This document shows positions 41,059-51,546 of a DNA stretch of 64,000 nucleotides, piece after piece. The DNA is taken from positions 2,790,001 to 2,854,000 of the forward strand of contig NZ_AP014635.1 in assembly GCF_001547935.1 (NCBI RefSeq). The letters are read 5' to 3'. Origin of the DNA: Vibrio tritonius (GTDB taxonomy: Bacteria; Pseudomonadota; Gammaproteobacteria; Enterobacterales; Vibrionaceae). Below the pieces are notes generated by a model, which was not told the DNA's origin, made no database searches, and was given only the letters and a program-made list of their open reading frames with translations. The first letter of the stretch is position 1. Every line of letters starts with the position of its first letter. The position numbers and the translations under genes are program-made.

Positions 41059-42186
41059 TTAACCGCGATGAATTGCATCATGTGCTTGTTTAAGTAAGTT
41101 TTGGCTCTCTTGCATAAACTGCTGAGAGTAATCCCCAAACCAATCACTCACCTGAGTAAAATTATCGATAAAACCTTGTTTGTCTTTACGTTTAATCAAC
41201 TCTACTGACTCAGAAAAGCTCTGGTAAAAACGATCAATCATATCGATATTTTCTTGAGAAGAAAGAATGATATCGCCGTACAAGTTAGGGTCTTGAGCAA
41301 ACAAACGACCTACCATAGCGATTTCTAATCGGTAAATAGGAGAACTCAACTTCAACAACTGCTCGATGTTCGGTTTCACCTTAGAGAGGTGTACACCATA
41401 AGCAAACGTAGTAAAGTGGCGCAGCGCTTGAATCATCGTCATACCATGATCATGATCTTCAGCTGGCATCTGACAAACACTTGCCCCCCAGATACCAAAT
41501 TGCTCTAACAGCCATTGGTAAGATTCTTCTCCACGGCCATTACAGCAAACAATCACCTGCTTAGCCAAACTTGGAACATCCGGACCAAACATTGGATGTA
41601 AACCAACAACAGGTCCTTGATGAGCTTTCATCATTGCCGCGAGCGGCTTCGATTTTATCGAAGTAAAGTCAGCAAGAATGCAATCATTAGGTAACTGATT
41701 CAGTTTCTCAATGATATCCATGGTCAGGTGAATAGGCACAGTAACAATGACTAAACCAGCGTTTTTCAGCACTTCATCAGCATTATCCCAGTCGTTTTTA
41801 CCAATCACATTCACTTGATAACCAGATAAACGGAACATACGGCCAAATAAAGAACCGAGTTGGCCATTACCACCGATCAACACCACTGAACGCAGATCTG
41901 GATTTAAGCATTTGAAGCCTGAATCCTTTTCACTGGCATAAGACTCACGCATCGTACGACGCAATATGTCTTCAATGAGTTGCGGAGGGACACCTTGCTT
42001 TTCGGCCTCAGCACGACGAGAGGCTAACATGGCTGCTTCACGATCAGGTGCATAAATGGGCAAACCGTGCTGACTTTTGACATGACCGACTTGCTCAACT
42101 AGAGCAAGACGACGCGCCAATAACGCGACCATTTGTTGATCGACAGCATCGATTTGATCTCTTAATGCACTTAATTCTACAGCCAT
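41059..42186 (-). CDS. tyrA: Chorismate mutase / prephenate dehydrogenase (T-protein)
   Basis: TyrA is the bifunctional enzyme from chorismate via prephenate to 4-hydroxyphenylpyruvate, the tyrosine branch. The 375-residue protein has an AroQ chorismate mutase domain (1-90: [20 protein letters not shown]), an NAD-binding Rossmann fold ([18 protein letters not shown], about 100) and the dehydrogenase helical domain with LHPMFGPDV and the histidine in [11 protein letters not shown]. It follows aroF by 10 bp, the same aroF-tyrA operon as in E. coli, so it shares the TyrR-controlled promoter. Confidence 0.97.
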   Translation of the reverse strand: MAVELSALRDQIDAVDQQMVALLARRLALVEQVGHVKSQHGLPIYAPDREAAMLASRRAEAEKQGVPPQLIEDILRRTMRESYASEKDSGFKCLNPDLRSVVLIGGNGQLGSLFGRMFRLSGYQVNVIGKNDWDNADEVLKNAGLVIVTVPIHLTMDIIEKLNQLPNDCILADFTSIKSKPLAAMMKAHQGPVVGLHPMFGPDVPSLAKQVIVCCNGRGEESYQWLLEQFGIWGASVCQMPAEDHDHGMTMIQALRHFTTFAYGVHLSKVKPNIEQLLKLSSPIYRLEIAMVGRLFAQDPNLYGDIILSSQENIDMIDRFYQSFSESVELIKRKDKQGFIDNFTQVSDWFGDYSQQFMQESQNLLKQAHDAIHRG

Positions 42187-42196
42187 GTTTTATTCC

Positions 42197-43273
42197 TTAA
42201 TTATTCTTCAAGCGTTCTGTCAAAAACGGGATCAATTCATCATGGGCATTACGCAGCAATGTTTCGGTAGTATCCCAGCCGATACATGCATCCGTAATAG
42301 AAACACCGTATTTCATTTCAGACAGTGGTAGATCAGCCGATTGACTTCCTTCGTTAATATGACTTTCTATCATAAGACCAATGATAGAGGTATTCCCCTG
42401 ACGAATTTGTTTGATCACATCATTCGCAACCAAAGGTTGACGACGGTAGTCCTTACGAGAGTTCGCATGGCTACAATCAACCATCAGTGATGCTTCAAGA
42501 TTAGCGTTTTGCATTTCCTGTTCACATTCAGCGACAGAAACAGAATCGTAATTTGTTTGCTTACCACCACGAAGAATGACATGGCCATTGTGATTACCAC
42601 GAGTTGTTAACAAAGCAACCTGTCCCTCGCGACTAATCCCCATAAAGCGGTGGCTAGACGCAGCCGCTTTCATCGCATTTATCGCAGTAGACAAACTACC
42701 ATCGGTACCATTTTTAAAACCAATTGGCGCAGACAAACCACTCGCCATTTCACGATGCGTTTGTGATTCAGTTGTACGAGCGCCAATCGCAGCCCAGCTA
42801 AAAGTATCAGAAAGGTATTGAGGACTAATAGGGTCGAGCGCTTCTGTCGCTAGTGGAATTTCCATCTCCGATAGCTCTACTAGGAGTTTACGACCAATGT
42901 GTAAGCCCTGCTCAATATCAAACGTTCCATCTAAACGAGGATCATTGATCAAACCTTTCCAACCTACCGTTGTGCGTGGTTTTTCAAAGTACACCCGCAT
43001 TACAAGGTAAATTTGATCTTTTAGTTCTTCAGAAAGTGCTTTCAGGCGACGAGCATAATCTTTAGCAGCTTCGATATCATGAATAGAGCAAGGGCCACAT
43101 ACCACCAGCAAGCGATGATCTCGTTTATGAATAATGTTAGCGATCGTTTCGCGTGACTCACGAATAAAACGACGCGCTTTATCGCTCAATGGTAGTTTTG
43201 CTTTGAGCACATCTGGGGTGATCAGTATCTCTTCATCAACGATATGAATATCGCTTAAATCACTTTTCTTCAT
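42197..43273 (-). CDS. aroF: 3-deoxy-7-phosphoheptulonate synthase, Tyr-type AroF
   Basis: AroF condenses PEP and erythrose-4-phosphate, the first step of the shikimate pathway. The 358-residue type I enzyme shows VVCGPCSIHD, EKPRTTVGWKGLINDP, GARTTESQTHREMASGLS, GFKNGTDGS and VDCSHANS, which together form the active site and metal site. I begin it at ATG 43273 (MKKSDLSDIHI), aligning with E. coli AroF and preceded by AGGTG; the open frame extends upstream but overlaps TyrR boxes. Tyrosine sensitivity is inferred from sequence similarity and the operon with tyrA. Confidence 0.96.
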   Translation of the reverse strand: MKKSDLSDIHIVDEEILITPDVLKAKLPLSDKARRFIRESRETIANIIHKRDHRLLVVCGPCSIHDIEAAKDYARRLKALSEELKDQIYLVMRVYFEKPRTTVGWKGLINDPRLDGTFDIEQGLHIGRKLLVELSEMEIPLATEALDPISPQYLSDTFSWAAIGARTTESQTHREMASGLSAPIGFKNGTDGSLSTAINAMKAAASSHRFMGISREGQVALLTTRGNHNGHVILRGGKQTNYDSVSVAECEQEMQNANLEASLMVDCSHANSRKDYRRQPLVANDVIKQIRQGNTSIIGLMIESHINEGSQSADLPLSEMKYGVSITDACIGWDTTETLLRNAHDELIPFLTERLKNN

Positions 43274-43282
43274 CTCGACACC

Positions 43283-43300
43283 TGTATATATATCTTTACA
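43283..43300. promoter_or_regulatory. TyrR box 1 of aroF-tyrA
   Basis: On the minus strand TGTAAA-GATATA-TATACA, one mismatch from the TyrR consensus TGTAAA-N6-TTTACA, ending 10 bp before the aroF start codon. Confidence 0.7.
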
Positions 43301-43392
43301 CTTCGTAGTAAACATCAGTTCCTCAAACTCTATAGGCAACAAATTAACAGTCTTTTGAAACATTGCAAGTGTAAATATGGAAAAACATATAA

Positions 43393-43410
43393 TGTAAAAA
43401 ATTATATACA
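43393..43410. promoter_or_regulatory. TyrR box 2 of aroF-tyrA
   Basis: TGTAAA-AAATTA-TATACA on the plus strand, the same one-mismatch form as box 1, about 120 bp upstream of aroF and in the spacer shared with divergent btsS. Two boxes permit looping or cooperative repression by TyrR with tyrosine. Confidence 0.65.
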
Positions 43411-43515
43411 GTTTAAAATCTCTCACAGAATGAAAAAAATTCGGTGGGAGAGATGTTTATCTTCCTTGAGTTAACTAAAATAGGCATTCTTGTTGATTAG
43501 GAATCCTGACCTCGT

Positions 43516-45204
43516 ATGGAGTTAATACTCTCTTTAATGCAGCAGATGTGCGTCTATCTAGTATTAGCGTACATGTTGAGCAAAACTCCTATCTTTTTGC
43601 CGTTACTGAATATTTCTTATCGTCCCGGCCACAGAATATGCTTATATGTCCTGTTCTCCCTATTTTGTATCACTGGAACGTACTTCGGTCTACAGATCGA
43701 TGACGCTATCGTAAATACTCGTGCGATTGGTGCCATAATGGCAGGATTATTTGGTGGGCCAGTTTTAGGTACAGCGGTAGGCTTTACCGGTGGCATTCAT
43801 CGCTATTTCATGGGGGGATTTACCGATGTTGCCTGTGCCGTTTCAACAACGGTCGAAGGGTTAATTGGTGGATTGCTCCATTCGTATTTAATTTACCGCG
43901 GCAAACCCAAACAACTTTTTAGCCCAATCATTGTTTTTTCCATTACGCTCGTGGCAGAGATCATTCAAATGGCGCTGATATTAGCCATCGCAGATCCATT
44001 TGATGAAGCATTTCATCTGGTAAAAAAAATAGCAGCGCCAATGATCATCACCAACTCCTTTGGTGCGGCGCTCTTTATGAGCATCTTAGTTGACCGTAAA
44101 ACGATTTTTGAAGAGTATTCTGCCGCTTTCTCTCGCCGAGCATTAAACGTTGCAGAACGTTCGGTTGGAATTCTTTCTGAAGGCTTTACCCCAGAAAATG
44201 CGAAAAAAATAGCGCGCATCGTTTATGAGCAAACCAATGTAGGGGCTGTTGCAATCACCGACACCGAACAAATTCTCGCTTTCATTGGTATTGGTGACGA
44301 CCACCATATTCCCGGTAGGCCGATCTCATCAATGAGCACCTTGGATGCAATTCGTTCCAATCGAATCATTTACCTTGATGGGAAAGAACATCCCTATCAA
44401 TGCTCGATTAATCAGGATTGTAAACTTGGCTCTGCCCTCATCATTCCCCTTCGAGCAGGCGATCGCGTGATTGGCGCAATCAAAATGTATGAGCCACGCC
44501 GTAAGCTGTTTTCCACCATCAATATGTCTATGGCACAAGGGATTGCACAACTGCTTTCTAGCCAAATTCTGTATGGCGAATATCAACAAAAGCAGATGTT
44601 ATTGTCACGTGCAGAGATAAAGCTCTTACAAGCACAAATCAACCCTCACTTTCTATTCAATGCGCTCAATACCATCAGCGCAGTTATTCGACGACATCCT
44701 GATACCGCAAGAGAGCTGATTCTCAATCTCTCGCAATTTTTTCGCAGTAATCTAAAACAAAATGTCGAATCGGTGACGTTAAGAGAAGAACTGGCTCACG
44801 TAAATGCCTACCTTTCTATTGAAAAGGCACGATTCTCAGATCGACTTACTGTAGACGTTGACATTGAACCATCATTACTTGAACGCAAAATTCCCACTTT
44901 CACTCTGCAACCTCTGGTTGAAAACGCGGTTAAGCACGGAATATCAAACTTACTTGAGAATGGCCGTATCCGTATTTACAGTGAGCCTCACCCTTATGGC
45001 AACAAAATAACTGTTGAAGATAATGCGGGCGCTTATAAAACCAAGCAACCAATAGACAGAGACGATCATTGCGGGCTTGGAATGGACATTGTCGACAAAC
45101 GCTTGACCAATAAGTTTGGGCACATCTCTGAATTAAAAACGGACGTGAAATTAGGGTGTTATACAAAAATGAGCTTTATCATCCCCTCATTAGGAAGCAA
45201 ATAA
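43516..45204 (+). CDS. btsS: LytS-type sensor histidine kinase BtsS
   Basis: The 562-residue membrane kinase aligns along its length with E. coli BtsS (YehU), a high-affinity pyruvate receptor. It has a 5-6-helix LytS/YhcK sensor (about 1-200; QQMCVYLV, GTYFGLQIDDAIVNTRAIGA, GGIHRYFMGG), a GAF domain (about 215-350; AVAITDTEQILAFIGIGDDHH), the phospho-accepting His (about 378) in NPHFLFNALNT and a HATPase domain (LQPLVENAVKHG, GLGMDIVDKR). The response regulator btsR begins 1 bp after its stop. A likely target transporter (51547-53019) lies 6 kb away. Confidence 0.9.
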   Translation: MELILSLMQQMCVYLVLAYMLSKTPIFLPLLNISYRPGHRICLYVLFSLFCITGTYFGLQIDDAIVNTRAIGAIMAGLFGGPVLGTAVGFTGGIHRYFMGGFTDVACAVSTTVEGLIGGLLHSYLIYRGKPKQLFSPIIVFSITLVAEIIQMALILAIADPFDEAFHLVKKIAAPMIITNSFGAALFMSILVDRKTIFEEYSAAFSRRALNVAERSVGILSEGFTPENAKKIARIVYEQTNVGAVAITDTEQILAFIGIGDDHHIPGRPISSMSTLDAIRSNRIIYLDGKEHPYQCSINQDCKLGSALIIPLRAGDRVIGAIKMYEPRRKLFSTINMSMAQGIAQLLSSQILYGEYQQKQMLLSRAEIKLLQAQINPHFLFNALNTISAVIRRHPDTARELILNLSQFFRSNLKQNVESVTLREELAHVNAYLSIEKARFSDRLTVDVDIEPSLLERKIPTFTLQPLVENAVKHGISNLLENGRIRIYSEPHPYGNKITVEDNAGAYKTKQPIDRDDHCGLGMDIVDKRLTNKFGHISELKTDVKLGCYTKMSFIIPSLGSK

Positions 45205-45205
45205 T

Positions 45206-45934
45206 ATGAACCAGAAATTGACCGCACTGGTGATTGATGATGAGAAGTTTGCTCGCGAAGAGTTGATCGATCTACTGCATGAAAGCGATTGTATTCAAGT
45301 AATAGACGAGGCCAACAATGCGATTGATGGCTTAAAGAAAATCCACCAGCTAAAACCTGACGTCATTTTCTTGGACATTCAAATGCCGCTAATCACGGGT
45401 ATCGAACTGATTGGTATGCTTGACCCCGACAACAATATGCCACACGTTGTTTTTGTCACCGCCTATGACCAATATGCGATACAAGCGTTTGAAGACAACG
45501 CCTTCGATTACTTACTCAAGCCAATAGACACAGCGAGACTACAAAAGACCCTGCAACGGCTAAAAAGAACACAACAAGAGAAAGTCTCTTATCAAGCCAT
45601 CTCTCCAAATCAACTTGAGCAAGTACCTTGTGTCGGGCATAACCGCATTATGCTGATTCCAACTGATAACGTTGAGTTTGCCTGTAGTGAGGTCTGTGGA
45701 GTGCAAATTCAAACAGCAGAACATAAAATGACAACGCAACTCACCCTAAAGATACTCGAGGAAAAGACACCACTACTGCGCTGTCATCGCCAATACTTAG
45801 TCCATCTCAAAGCGATTAGAGAAATCAAACTAATTGATAACGGGCTGGCCGAAATTACCACTATTAGTGGCCACCATATTCCTGTCAGCCGCCGCTACTT
45901 AAAAGATCTCAAAGAGCGTTTAGGGTTCTTCTAA
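45206..45934 (+). CDS. btsR: LytTR response regulator BtsR
   Basis: The 242-residue regulator has a receiver domain (LVIDDEKFAREEL, phospho-acceptor Asp in VIFLDIQMP, VFVTAYDQYAI, LLKPID) and a C-terminal LytTR DNA-binding domain (about 140-242; LRCHRQYLVHL, ISGHHIPVSRRYLKDL). It matches E. coli BtsR (YehT). LytTR regulators bind direct repeats about two helical turns apart; a four-unit array of that type stands in front of the CstA-family gene at 51404-51471. Translation is coupled to btsS. Confidence 0.92.
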   Translation: MNQKLTALVIDDEKFAREELIDLLHESDCIQVIDEANNAIDGLKKIHQLKPDVIFLDIQMPLITGIELIGMLDPDNNMPHVVFVTAYDQYAIQAFEDNAFDYLLKPIDTARLQKTLQRLKRTQQEKVSYQAISPNQLEQVPCVGHNRIMLIPTDNVEFACSEVCGVQIQTAEHKMTTQLTLKILEEKTPLLRCHRQYLVHLKAIREIKLIDNGLAEITTISGHHIPVSRRYLKDLKERLGFF

Positions 45935-45957
45935 CTGGCTAGCAAATAGCATTCACT

Positions 45958-46950
45958 TTAAGAAGCAAACTCATCCCGAATGCGAAGCGCATTTGCATGG
46001 GCAGTTTTCCATTCGGAGCTACTCATTAAATCACTGTAACGTATTGATTTTTTCTTTTGCAGTGCCAAAGCTTTTGGTACTGCAATTAATGGCAAATTGT
46101 CCAGCACCTCTATAGCGGCATCGCGCTGATTACACATGAGGATCATATCACAGCCCCCTTCTAATGCCTGCTGAGAACGCTCGGCTGGCCCGCCCATGAT
46201 GGCAGCGCCTTCCATACTCAAGTCATCAGAAAAAATGATCCCGTTAAATCCAAGTTCTTGACGTAATACCTGCTTCAACCAATAGTGAGAACCACTGGCT
46301 GGAGAGGCATCATAACTAGGATAAATCACATGGGCAGGCATCATCGCATCCAGAATCCCTTGATTAATTTGATGACGGAAGATTTCTAGATCTTGGCTAA
46401 TATCATCACGATTATCATAAGGCGTCTCAAGATGAGAATCGGCTATCACACCACCATGCCCAGGAAAATGCTTACCAGTGGTTGCCATGCCAACACTTTT
46501 CATTCCGCGCATAAATGCAGAACTGTGTTCAATGATGGCATTTACACTATCACCAAATGCACGGTTGCCAATAGCTTTACACTCGTAACCTTTATCGAGA
46601 ACGGGCGCAAAACTCAAATCCACATCGTGGGCAATCAATTCTGCAGCCATAAGCCAACCACATTGTTCAGCTAGCGTGCTTCCCTGTTTGAGCTGCTGGT
46701 AGGCTTGTGCCGGCGGAAGCAAAGAAAAACCATCTTTGAAACGTTGTACTCTTCCACCTTCCTGATCCACACCGATCAAGATAGGACGTTTCGCCGCCTG
46801 ACGAATACTTCTATTTAAAGCAATAAGTTGCTCATTATCATGATAGTTGCGGGCAAAAAGAATCACTCCTCCTACCGTTGGATGAGCCAATATTTCACGC
46901 TCTTCTGCGTCTAACTCATAACTTGCAACGTCTAACCATAACGGACCCAT
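45958..46950 (-). CDS. nagZ: Beta-N-acetylhexosaminidase NagZ
   Basis: NagZ is a cytoplasmic glycoside hydrolase family 3 enzyme that removes GlcNAc from imported GlcNAc-anhydroMurNAc-peptides; its product also induces AmpC in some species. The 330-residue protein shows the signature [15 protein letters not shown], which carries the catalytic Asp/His dyad, and [10 protein letters not shown] with the nucleophile Asp. Length fits E. coli NagZ (341). It converges on btsR and is divergent from anmK. Confidence 0.96.
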   Translation of the reverse strand: MGPLWLDVASYELDAEEREILAHPTVGGVILFARNYHDNEQLIALNRSIRQAAKRPILIGVDQEGGRVQRFKDGFSLLPPAQAYQQLKQGSTLAEQCGWLMAAELIAHDVDLSFAPVLDKGYECKAIGNRAFGDSVNAIIEHSSAFMRGMKSVGMATTGKHFPGHGGVIADSHLETPYDNRDDISQDLEIFRHQINQGILDAMMPAHVIYPSYDASPASGSHYWLKQVLRQELGFNGIIFSDDLSMEGAAIMGGPAERSQQALEGGCDMILMCNQRDAAIEVLDNLPLIAVPKALALQKKKSIRYSDLMSSSEWKTAHANALRIRDEFAS

Positions 46951-47088
46951 GTCGTCTCCTTGGTTGGTAGAAAAAGTTTAGCATCGGTTTAGTCAACCTA
47001 GAAAATTTGTCACTCAGCGGGAGATTATTCAGTTTAATTTTCAATTACAATGCTTTTGTGGTGATATCACAAAGGGATGACAGAACAT

Positions 47089-48198
47089 ATGCAAAATGAA
47101 CTTTATATTGGAATTATGTCCGGTACCAGTTTAGATGGTGTCGATACCGTATTAGTTTCGATAGATAAAGAAAAAATAGAACGTTTGGCAACGCACAATT
47201 TTCCAATACCAAAGCCACTGCGCGAACAAGTGTTAGCGATGAATTTAAGTCAACCTGTCACCATTGCACAAGTGGGTTCAATCGATCATCAACTGGGAAA
47301 ATTATACGCTCAAGCCGTCCAAGCGTTACTCACACATTCAGGCCATGTTGCTGATGATATCACCGCAATTGGGTGTCATGGACAAACCGTGTATCACCAG
47401 CCTAGTGGCGCTGAGCGCTTTACCATCCAGCTGGGCGATGCCAATCTTATCGCCGCCCAAACCAATATCACCACTATCGCAGATTTTCGTCGTAAAGATA
47501 TGGCACTAGGAGGACAAGGCGCACCACTGGTCCCCGCTTTTCATCAAGCTATCTTTGGTCTAAAAGACTCCAGCGTGGTCATACTCAATATCGGTGGCAT
47601 TGCCAATATCTCGGTATTAAATCCTGATGGTACAGTAGTTGGCTATGATACTGGCCCGGGAAACATGTTAATGGACGCTTGGTGTTATCAGCACCAAGGA
47701 CAATTTTACGACCAAGATGCTCACTGGGCTAAGCAAGGCATCATTCATTCTGAATTATTAGAGGAATTACTTGCCGATTCCTATTTCACCTTGCCCGCGC
47801 CGAAGAGCACAGGGCGTGAGTATTTTCATTTAGATTGGCTCCGTCAACATAGCGTAATTGAAAGCATCAATGCTACTGATGTGCAACGCACCCTTTGTGA
47901 ACTCACTGCACAAACAATCTGCGACCAAATTACTCCTTTCAGGCAAGGCCACTCTCCTGCACTCTATGTATGTGGTGGTGGGGCTCAAAACCCATTATTA
48001 ATGGAACGGCTTAGTGATTTACTTCCTCACTGGGCAGTTTCAACCACCTCAGAGCAAGGTTTTGATAGTGATGATATGGAAGCCATGGCCTTTGCATGGT
48101 TGGCTTACCGTCGCATTCATGGTCTCCCCAGTAATTTACCAGCGGTGACTGGTGCTTGTCGCCCAGCCTCTTTGGGCGTAATTTATTACCCAGATTAA
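47089..48198 (+). CDS. anmK: Anhydro-N-acetylmuramic acid kinase AnmK
   Basis: AnmK phosphorylates and opens 1,6-anhydro-MurNAc to MurNAc-6-phosphate, in murein recycling. The 369-residue protein has the ASKHA-type motifs IGIMSGTSLDGVDTV, TIADFRRKDMALGGQGAPLVP and VGYDTGPGNMLMD. I place the start at ATG 47089 (MQNELYIG), because AAAGGG lies directly against the in-frame ATG at 47077 and can only serve the downstream one. murQ follows after 18 bp. Confidence 0.95.
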   Translation: MQNELYIGIMSGTSLDGVDTVLVSIDKEKIERLATHNFPIPKPLREQVLAMNLSQPVTIAQVGSIDHQLGKLYAQAVQALLTHSGHVADDITAIGCHGQTVYHQPSGAERFTIQLGDANLIAAQTNITTIADFRRKDMALGGQGAPLVPAFHQAIFGLKDSSVVILNIGGIANISVLNPDGTVVGYDTGPGNMLMDAWCYQHQGQFYDQDAHWAKQGIIHSELLEELLADSYFTLPAPKSTGREYFHLDWLRQHSVIESINATDVQRTLCELTAQTICDQITPFRQGHSPALYVCGGGAQNPLLMERLSDLLPHWAVSTTSEQGFDSDDMEAMAFAWLAYRRIHGLPSNLPAVTGACRPASLGVIYYPD

Positions 48199-49131
<933 letters not shown>

Positions 49132-49151
49132 TATCAAGTTTGGTTAAACCG

Positions 49152-50963
49152 CTACTCAGATTGCGTTGATGATTTTTTGCTAGTCATCAACGCCACAACA
49201 GTATCGCCCGTTTGTGGCTCAAAAGCCGCAAGGTCGTAGCACATTTTGATACGACCTTTTACATTCACCAAAAATAGAGGCAGTAAGAAACGATCTTTAT
49301 GCTCTTGAAGGTATTGAGCATAAGTAAACTCTTCACTCAGTTTGGTGTGTTTGATTTCTGCACCTTGGTTTATCAAACTGGCCAATTTTTTATAGCTGAC
49401 ATCCCCACCTAAGAACGGCAAACCATGATATTCCTGAGCAACATTGTGTTTATCATTCGGATCCGCCTTCACTTTATCGTGCAGACAAAAAACACGTTGC
49501 TCACCGAAATCCTGCATAAGTTGCATACAAGCCATGGCATTAAAGTGCTTATCTGACGTGACCGCCACAACATGTCCAATACCGATCAAATTGAGGTAGT
49601 TATCTGCATGGCTAGATATCGGATTACCATAATAGTGCTCCAACCCCATCATGCGTGCTTGGCGAATGTAATCCCAGTTTGAATCGGTCACGATTACGCG
49701 GCAATCGTATTTACTGATCGCTTGAGCCAAGGTACGCGCGACATCATTAGCACCAATAATAAGAAAGCCCTTCGGTGCGGGTTCTGCAACCTTGAGTTTT
49801 AATGCCAATGGACGAGCTGAAGCACTTTGTAAAACAACAGTCCCTATGATGACCATAAAGGTCAAAGGCACAAGCATTTTGGCCCCAGGCACGCCAAGCT
49901 CAACTAATTTTATCGCGAAAAGAGATGAAATAGACGCTGCAACAATCCCTCGCGGAGCGACCCAAGAGAGAAATACCTTATCTTTAAATGTTAATTTGCT
50001 TTTTAGCGTGGTAAGAAAAATAGCGACAGGCCGAGAAACCAACTGCATAAATACAAACAGACCTAATGCCCCCCAGTTAAAGATCAAGAAATCTTCTGGG
50101 TCAATACGTGCTGCTAAAAGGATAAAGAGACCAGTAATCAATAATACTGTAAGGTGCTCTTTAAAGTGCAAAATATGGCGAATATTGACGTCTTTTGCAT
50201 TAGCAAGCCACATCCCCATCACGGTCACCGTTAACAGACCGGACTCCGATTCCAAATAGTTAGAGACGGAGAAAACACCAAGAACAATGCTTAACACAGC
50301 AAAAGGTTGCAAATATTCGGGTAATAAACGACGCCTTAGCACCGCAGCAACAAACGCTCCAGAGACCCCGCCAATAATCAACCCGACAACCAAAATAATG
50401 GCCAATACCGTTAAACTATGCGCTTCGCTACTTGAGACTAAAAACTCGTACACCATAACCACAAACAGCGCGCCTAGCGGGTCAATAAGAATACCTTCCC
50501 AACGTAAAATATTAGATAGACGACTGTTTGGGCGAACAGTGCGCAATAATGGAACGATAACCGTAGGTCCGGTAACCACAGTTAAACTGCCGAACAAGAA
50601 TGCGATGGTCCAATCAAGACCAATCAAATAATGTGTCGCAGCACTGGTTAATATCCATGAAATAAGCGCTCCCACCGTAACGATCTGCCAGACCGTGTGG
50701 CTAACGCCTCGAATCTCTTTAAAATTGAGGGTTAAACTCCCTTCAAACAAAATCACCGCAACAGCAAGTGAAATCAAAGGAAATAATAAATCACCGAGTA
50801 ATGCTTGCGGATTTAAAATGCCTGCAACTGGGCCAACAATGATTCCAGCAATCAATAAAAACAAGATAGCTGGCAATCGTAATCGCCATGCCAACCATTG
50901 ACACGCTAAGCCAACAACGCCAATTCCTGCAACTGATAGTGCGATACCTTCTCCGTGCATCAT
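49152..50963 (-). CDS. Cation:proton antiporter (CPA family) with TrkA-N domain
   Basis: The 603-residue membrane protein has 12-13 hydrophobic helices of the Na/H exchanger fold over residues 1-390 (GIIVGPVAGILNPQALLGDLLFP, VILFEGSLTLNF, WEGILIDPLGALFVV carrying the ion-binding Asp, SWVAPRGIVAA). A cytoplasmic TrkA-N nucleotide-binding domain follows (about 400-520; FLIIGANDVARTLAQAIS). Similar vibrio proteins are annotated as NhaP-like or K+/H+ antiporters; the ion cannot be told from sequence. ATG codons at 50963 and 50960 are both possible; AAGGA fits 50960 slightly better. It converges on murQ. Confidence 0.88.
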   Translation of the reverse strand: MMHGEGIALSVAGIGVVGLACQWLAWRLRLPAILFLLIAGIIVGPVAGILNPQALLGDLLFPLISLAVAVILFEGSLTLNFKEIRGVSHTVWQIVTVGALISWILTSAATHYLIGLDWTIAFLFGSLTVVTGPTVIVPLLRTVRPNSRLSNILRWEGILIDPLGALFVVMVYEFLVSSSEAHSLTVLAIILVVGLIIGGVSGAFVAAVLRRRLLPEYLQPFAVLSIVLGVFSVSNYLESESGLLTVTVMGMWLANAKDVNIRHILHFKEHLTVLLITGLFILLAARIDPEDFLIFNWGALGLFVFMQLVSRPVAIFLTTLKSKLTFKDKVFLSWVAPRGIVAASISSLFAIKLVELGVPGAKMLVPLTFMVIIGTVVLQSASARPLALKLKVAEPAPKGFLIIGANDVARTLAQAISKYDCRVIVTDSNWDYIRQARMMGLEHYYGNPISSHADNYLNLIGIGHVVAVTSDKHFNAMACMQLMQDFGEQRVFCLHDKVKADPNDKHNVAQEYHGLPFLGGDVSYKKLASLINQGAEIKHTKLSEEFTYAQYLQEHKDRFLLPLFLVNVKGRIKMCYDLAAFEPQTGDTVVALMTSKKSSTQSE

Positions 50964-50987
50964 GAATCCTTATAAAATCTAGTTAAC

Positions 50988-51326
50988 TTATTGATTATAG
51001 TCGCGCCAACCACGTTGCCATTCCATTCTAAATTTTTGACCATTTTTCATATGATCACACACACCTTCGTACATTTGCCCACTCAAGCCAATTTGATAAG
51101 CAGCGTTAGGATTGCAGTACACTGCAACGCCTTGGGAATAACCCAGATCATAGTCAGATTGACCACTCGCACCTAAGCTGGTGAGCTGTTGGTAAGAACG
51201 CTCCTCACGACCACGAATACCATCCTGATACCCCATGCTGTATGCATCACTTTGGTTGGACACGCTCGAATCATTAGTAGCACAACCCGCCAAAAATAAT
51301 ACTAATAAGCAAAATACGTTTTTCAT
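50988..51326 (-). CDS. Small lipoprotein, DUF2799 type
   Basis: The 112-residue protein has a lipoprotein signal peptide with lipobox LAGC (Cys15), then Ala-Thr-Asn at the mature N terminus (no Asp at +2, so outer membrane sorting is likely). The mature part has two repeats of a Y-x-x-G-(Y/x)-x-x-G pattern (YSMGYQDGIRG; YDLGYSQGVAVYC; YQIGLSGQMYEGVC) and two Cys that could form a disulfide. I recognise the DUF2799 family; the function is unknown. It lies 25 bp upstream of the antiporter gene and may share its transcript. Confidence 0.75.
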   Translation of the reverse strand: MKNVFCLLVLFLAGCATNDSSVSNQSDAYSMGYQDGIRGREERSYQQLTSLGASGQSDYDLGYSQGVAVYCNPNAAYQIGLSGQMYEGVCDHMKNGQKFRMEWQRGWRDYNQ

Positions 51327-51403
51327 TGAAGTCCTTAATACGATTGATAAAACCGCTCATCATTATGCACATAAGCATTGTAGCGCCTAAGTGTACCGCG
51401 TAA

Positions 51404-51471
51404 ACCGTTAAGAAACTGTAAAAACCGCTCACAGTGTTTAAAAACCACTTAAATAGCTATTTGACCACTCA
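51404..51471 (+). promoter_or_regulatory. Four direct repeats with 20-bp period (BtsR-like operator array)
   Basis: ACCGTTAA (51404), ACCGCTCA (51424), ACCACTTA (51444) and ACCACTCA (51464) are spaced exactly 20 bp start to start. Three fit ACC(G/A)CT(C/T)A, the motif I recall for E. coli BtsR (YehT) at the btsT promoter, where two copies are spaced about two helical turns. A -10-like TAAAAT (51507-51512) without a good -35 follows, as expected for an activated promoter. Confidence 0.7.
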
Positions 51472-51546
51472 TGCTAAAACTACGTGCTTCTCGTTATTTA
51501 CACTTCTAAAATCAACACAATTATTAATCTTAAAGGATCCTACCCT

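Noticed and set aside
47058..47074. Palindrome-like GTGATATCAC before anmK as a CRP site
   Set aside because: The half-sites do not have the 6-bp CRP spacing; it may just be a symmetric sequence next to the ribosome binding site.
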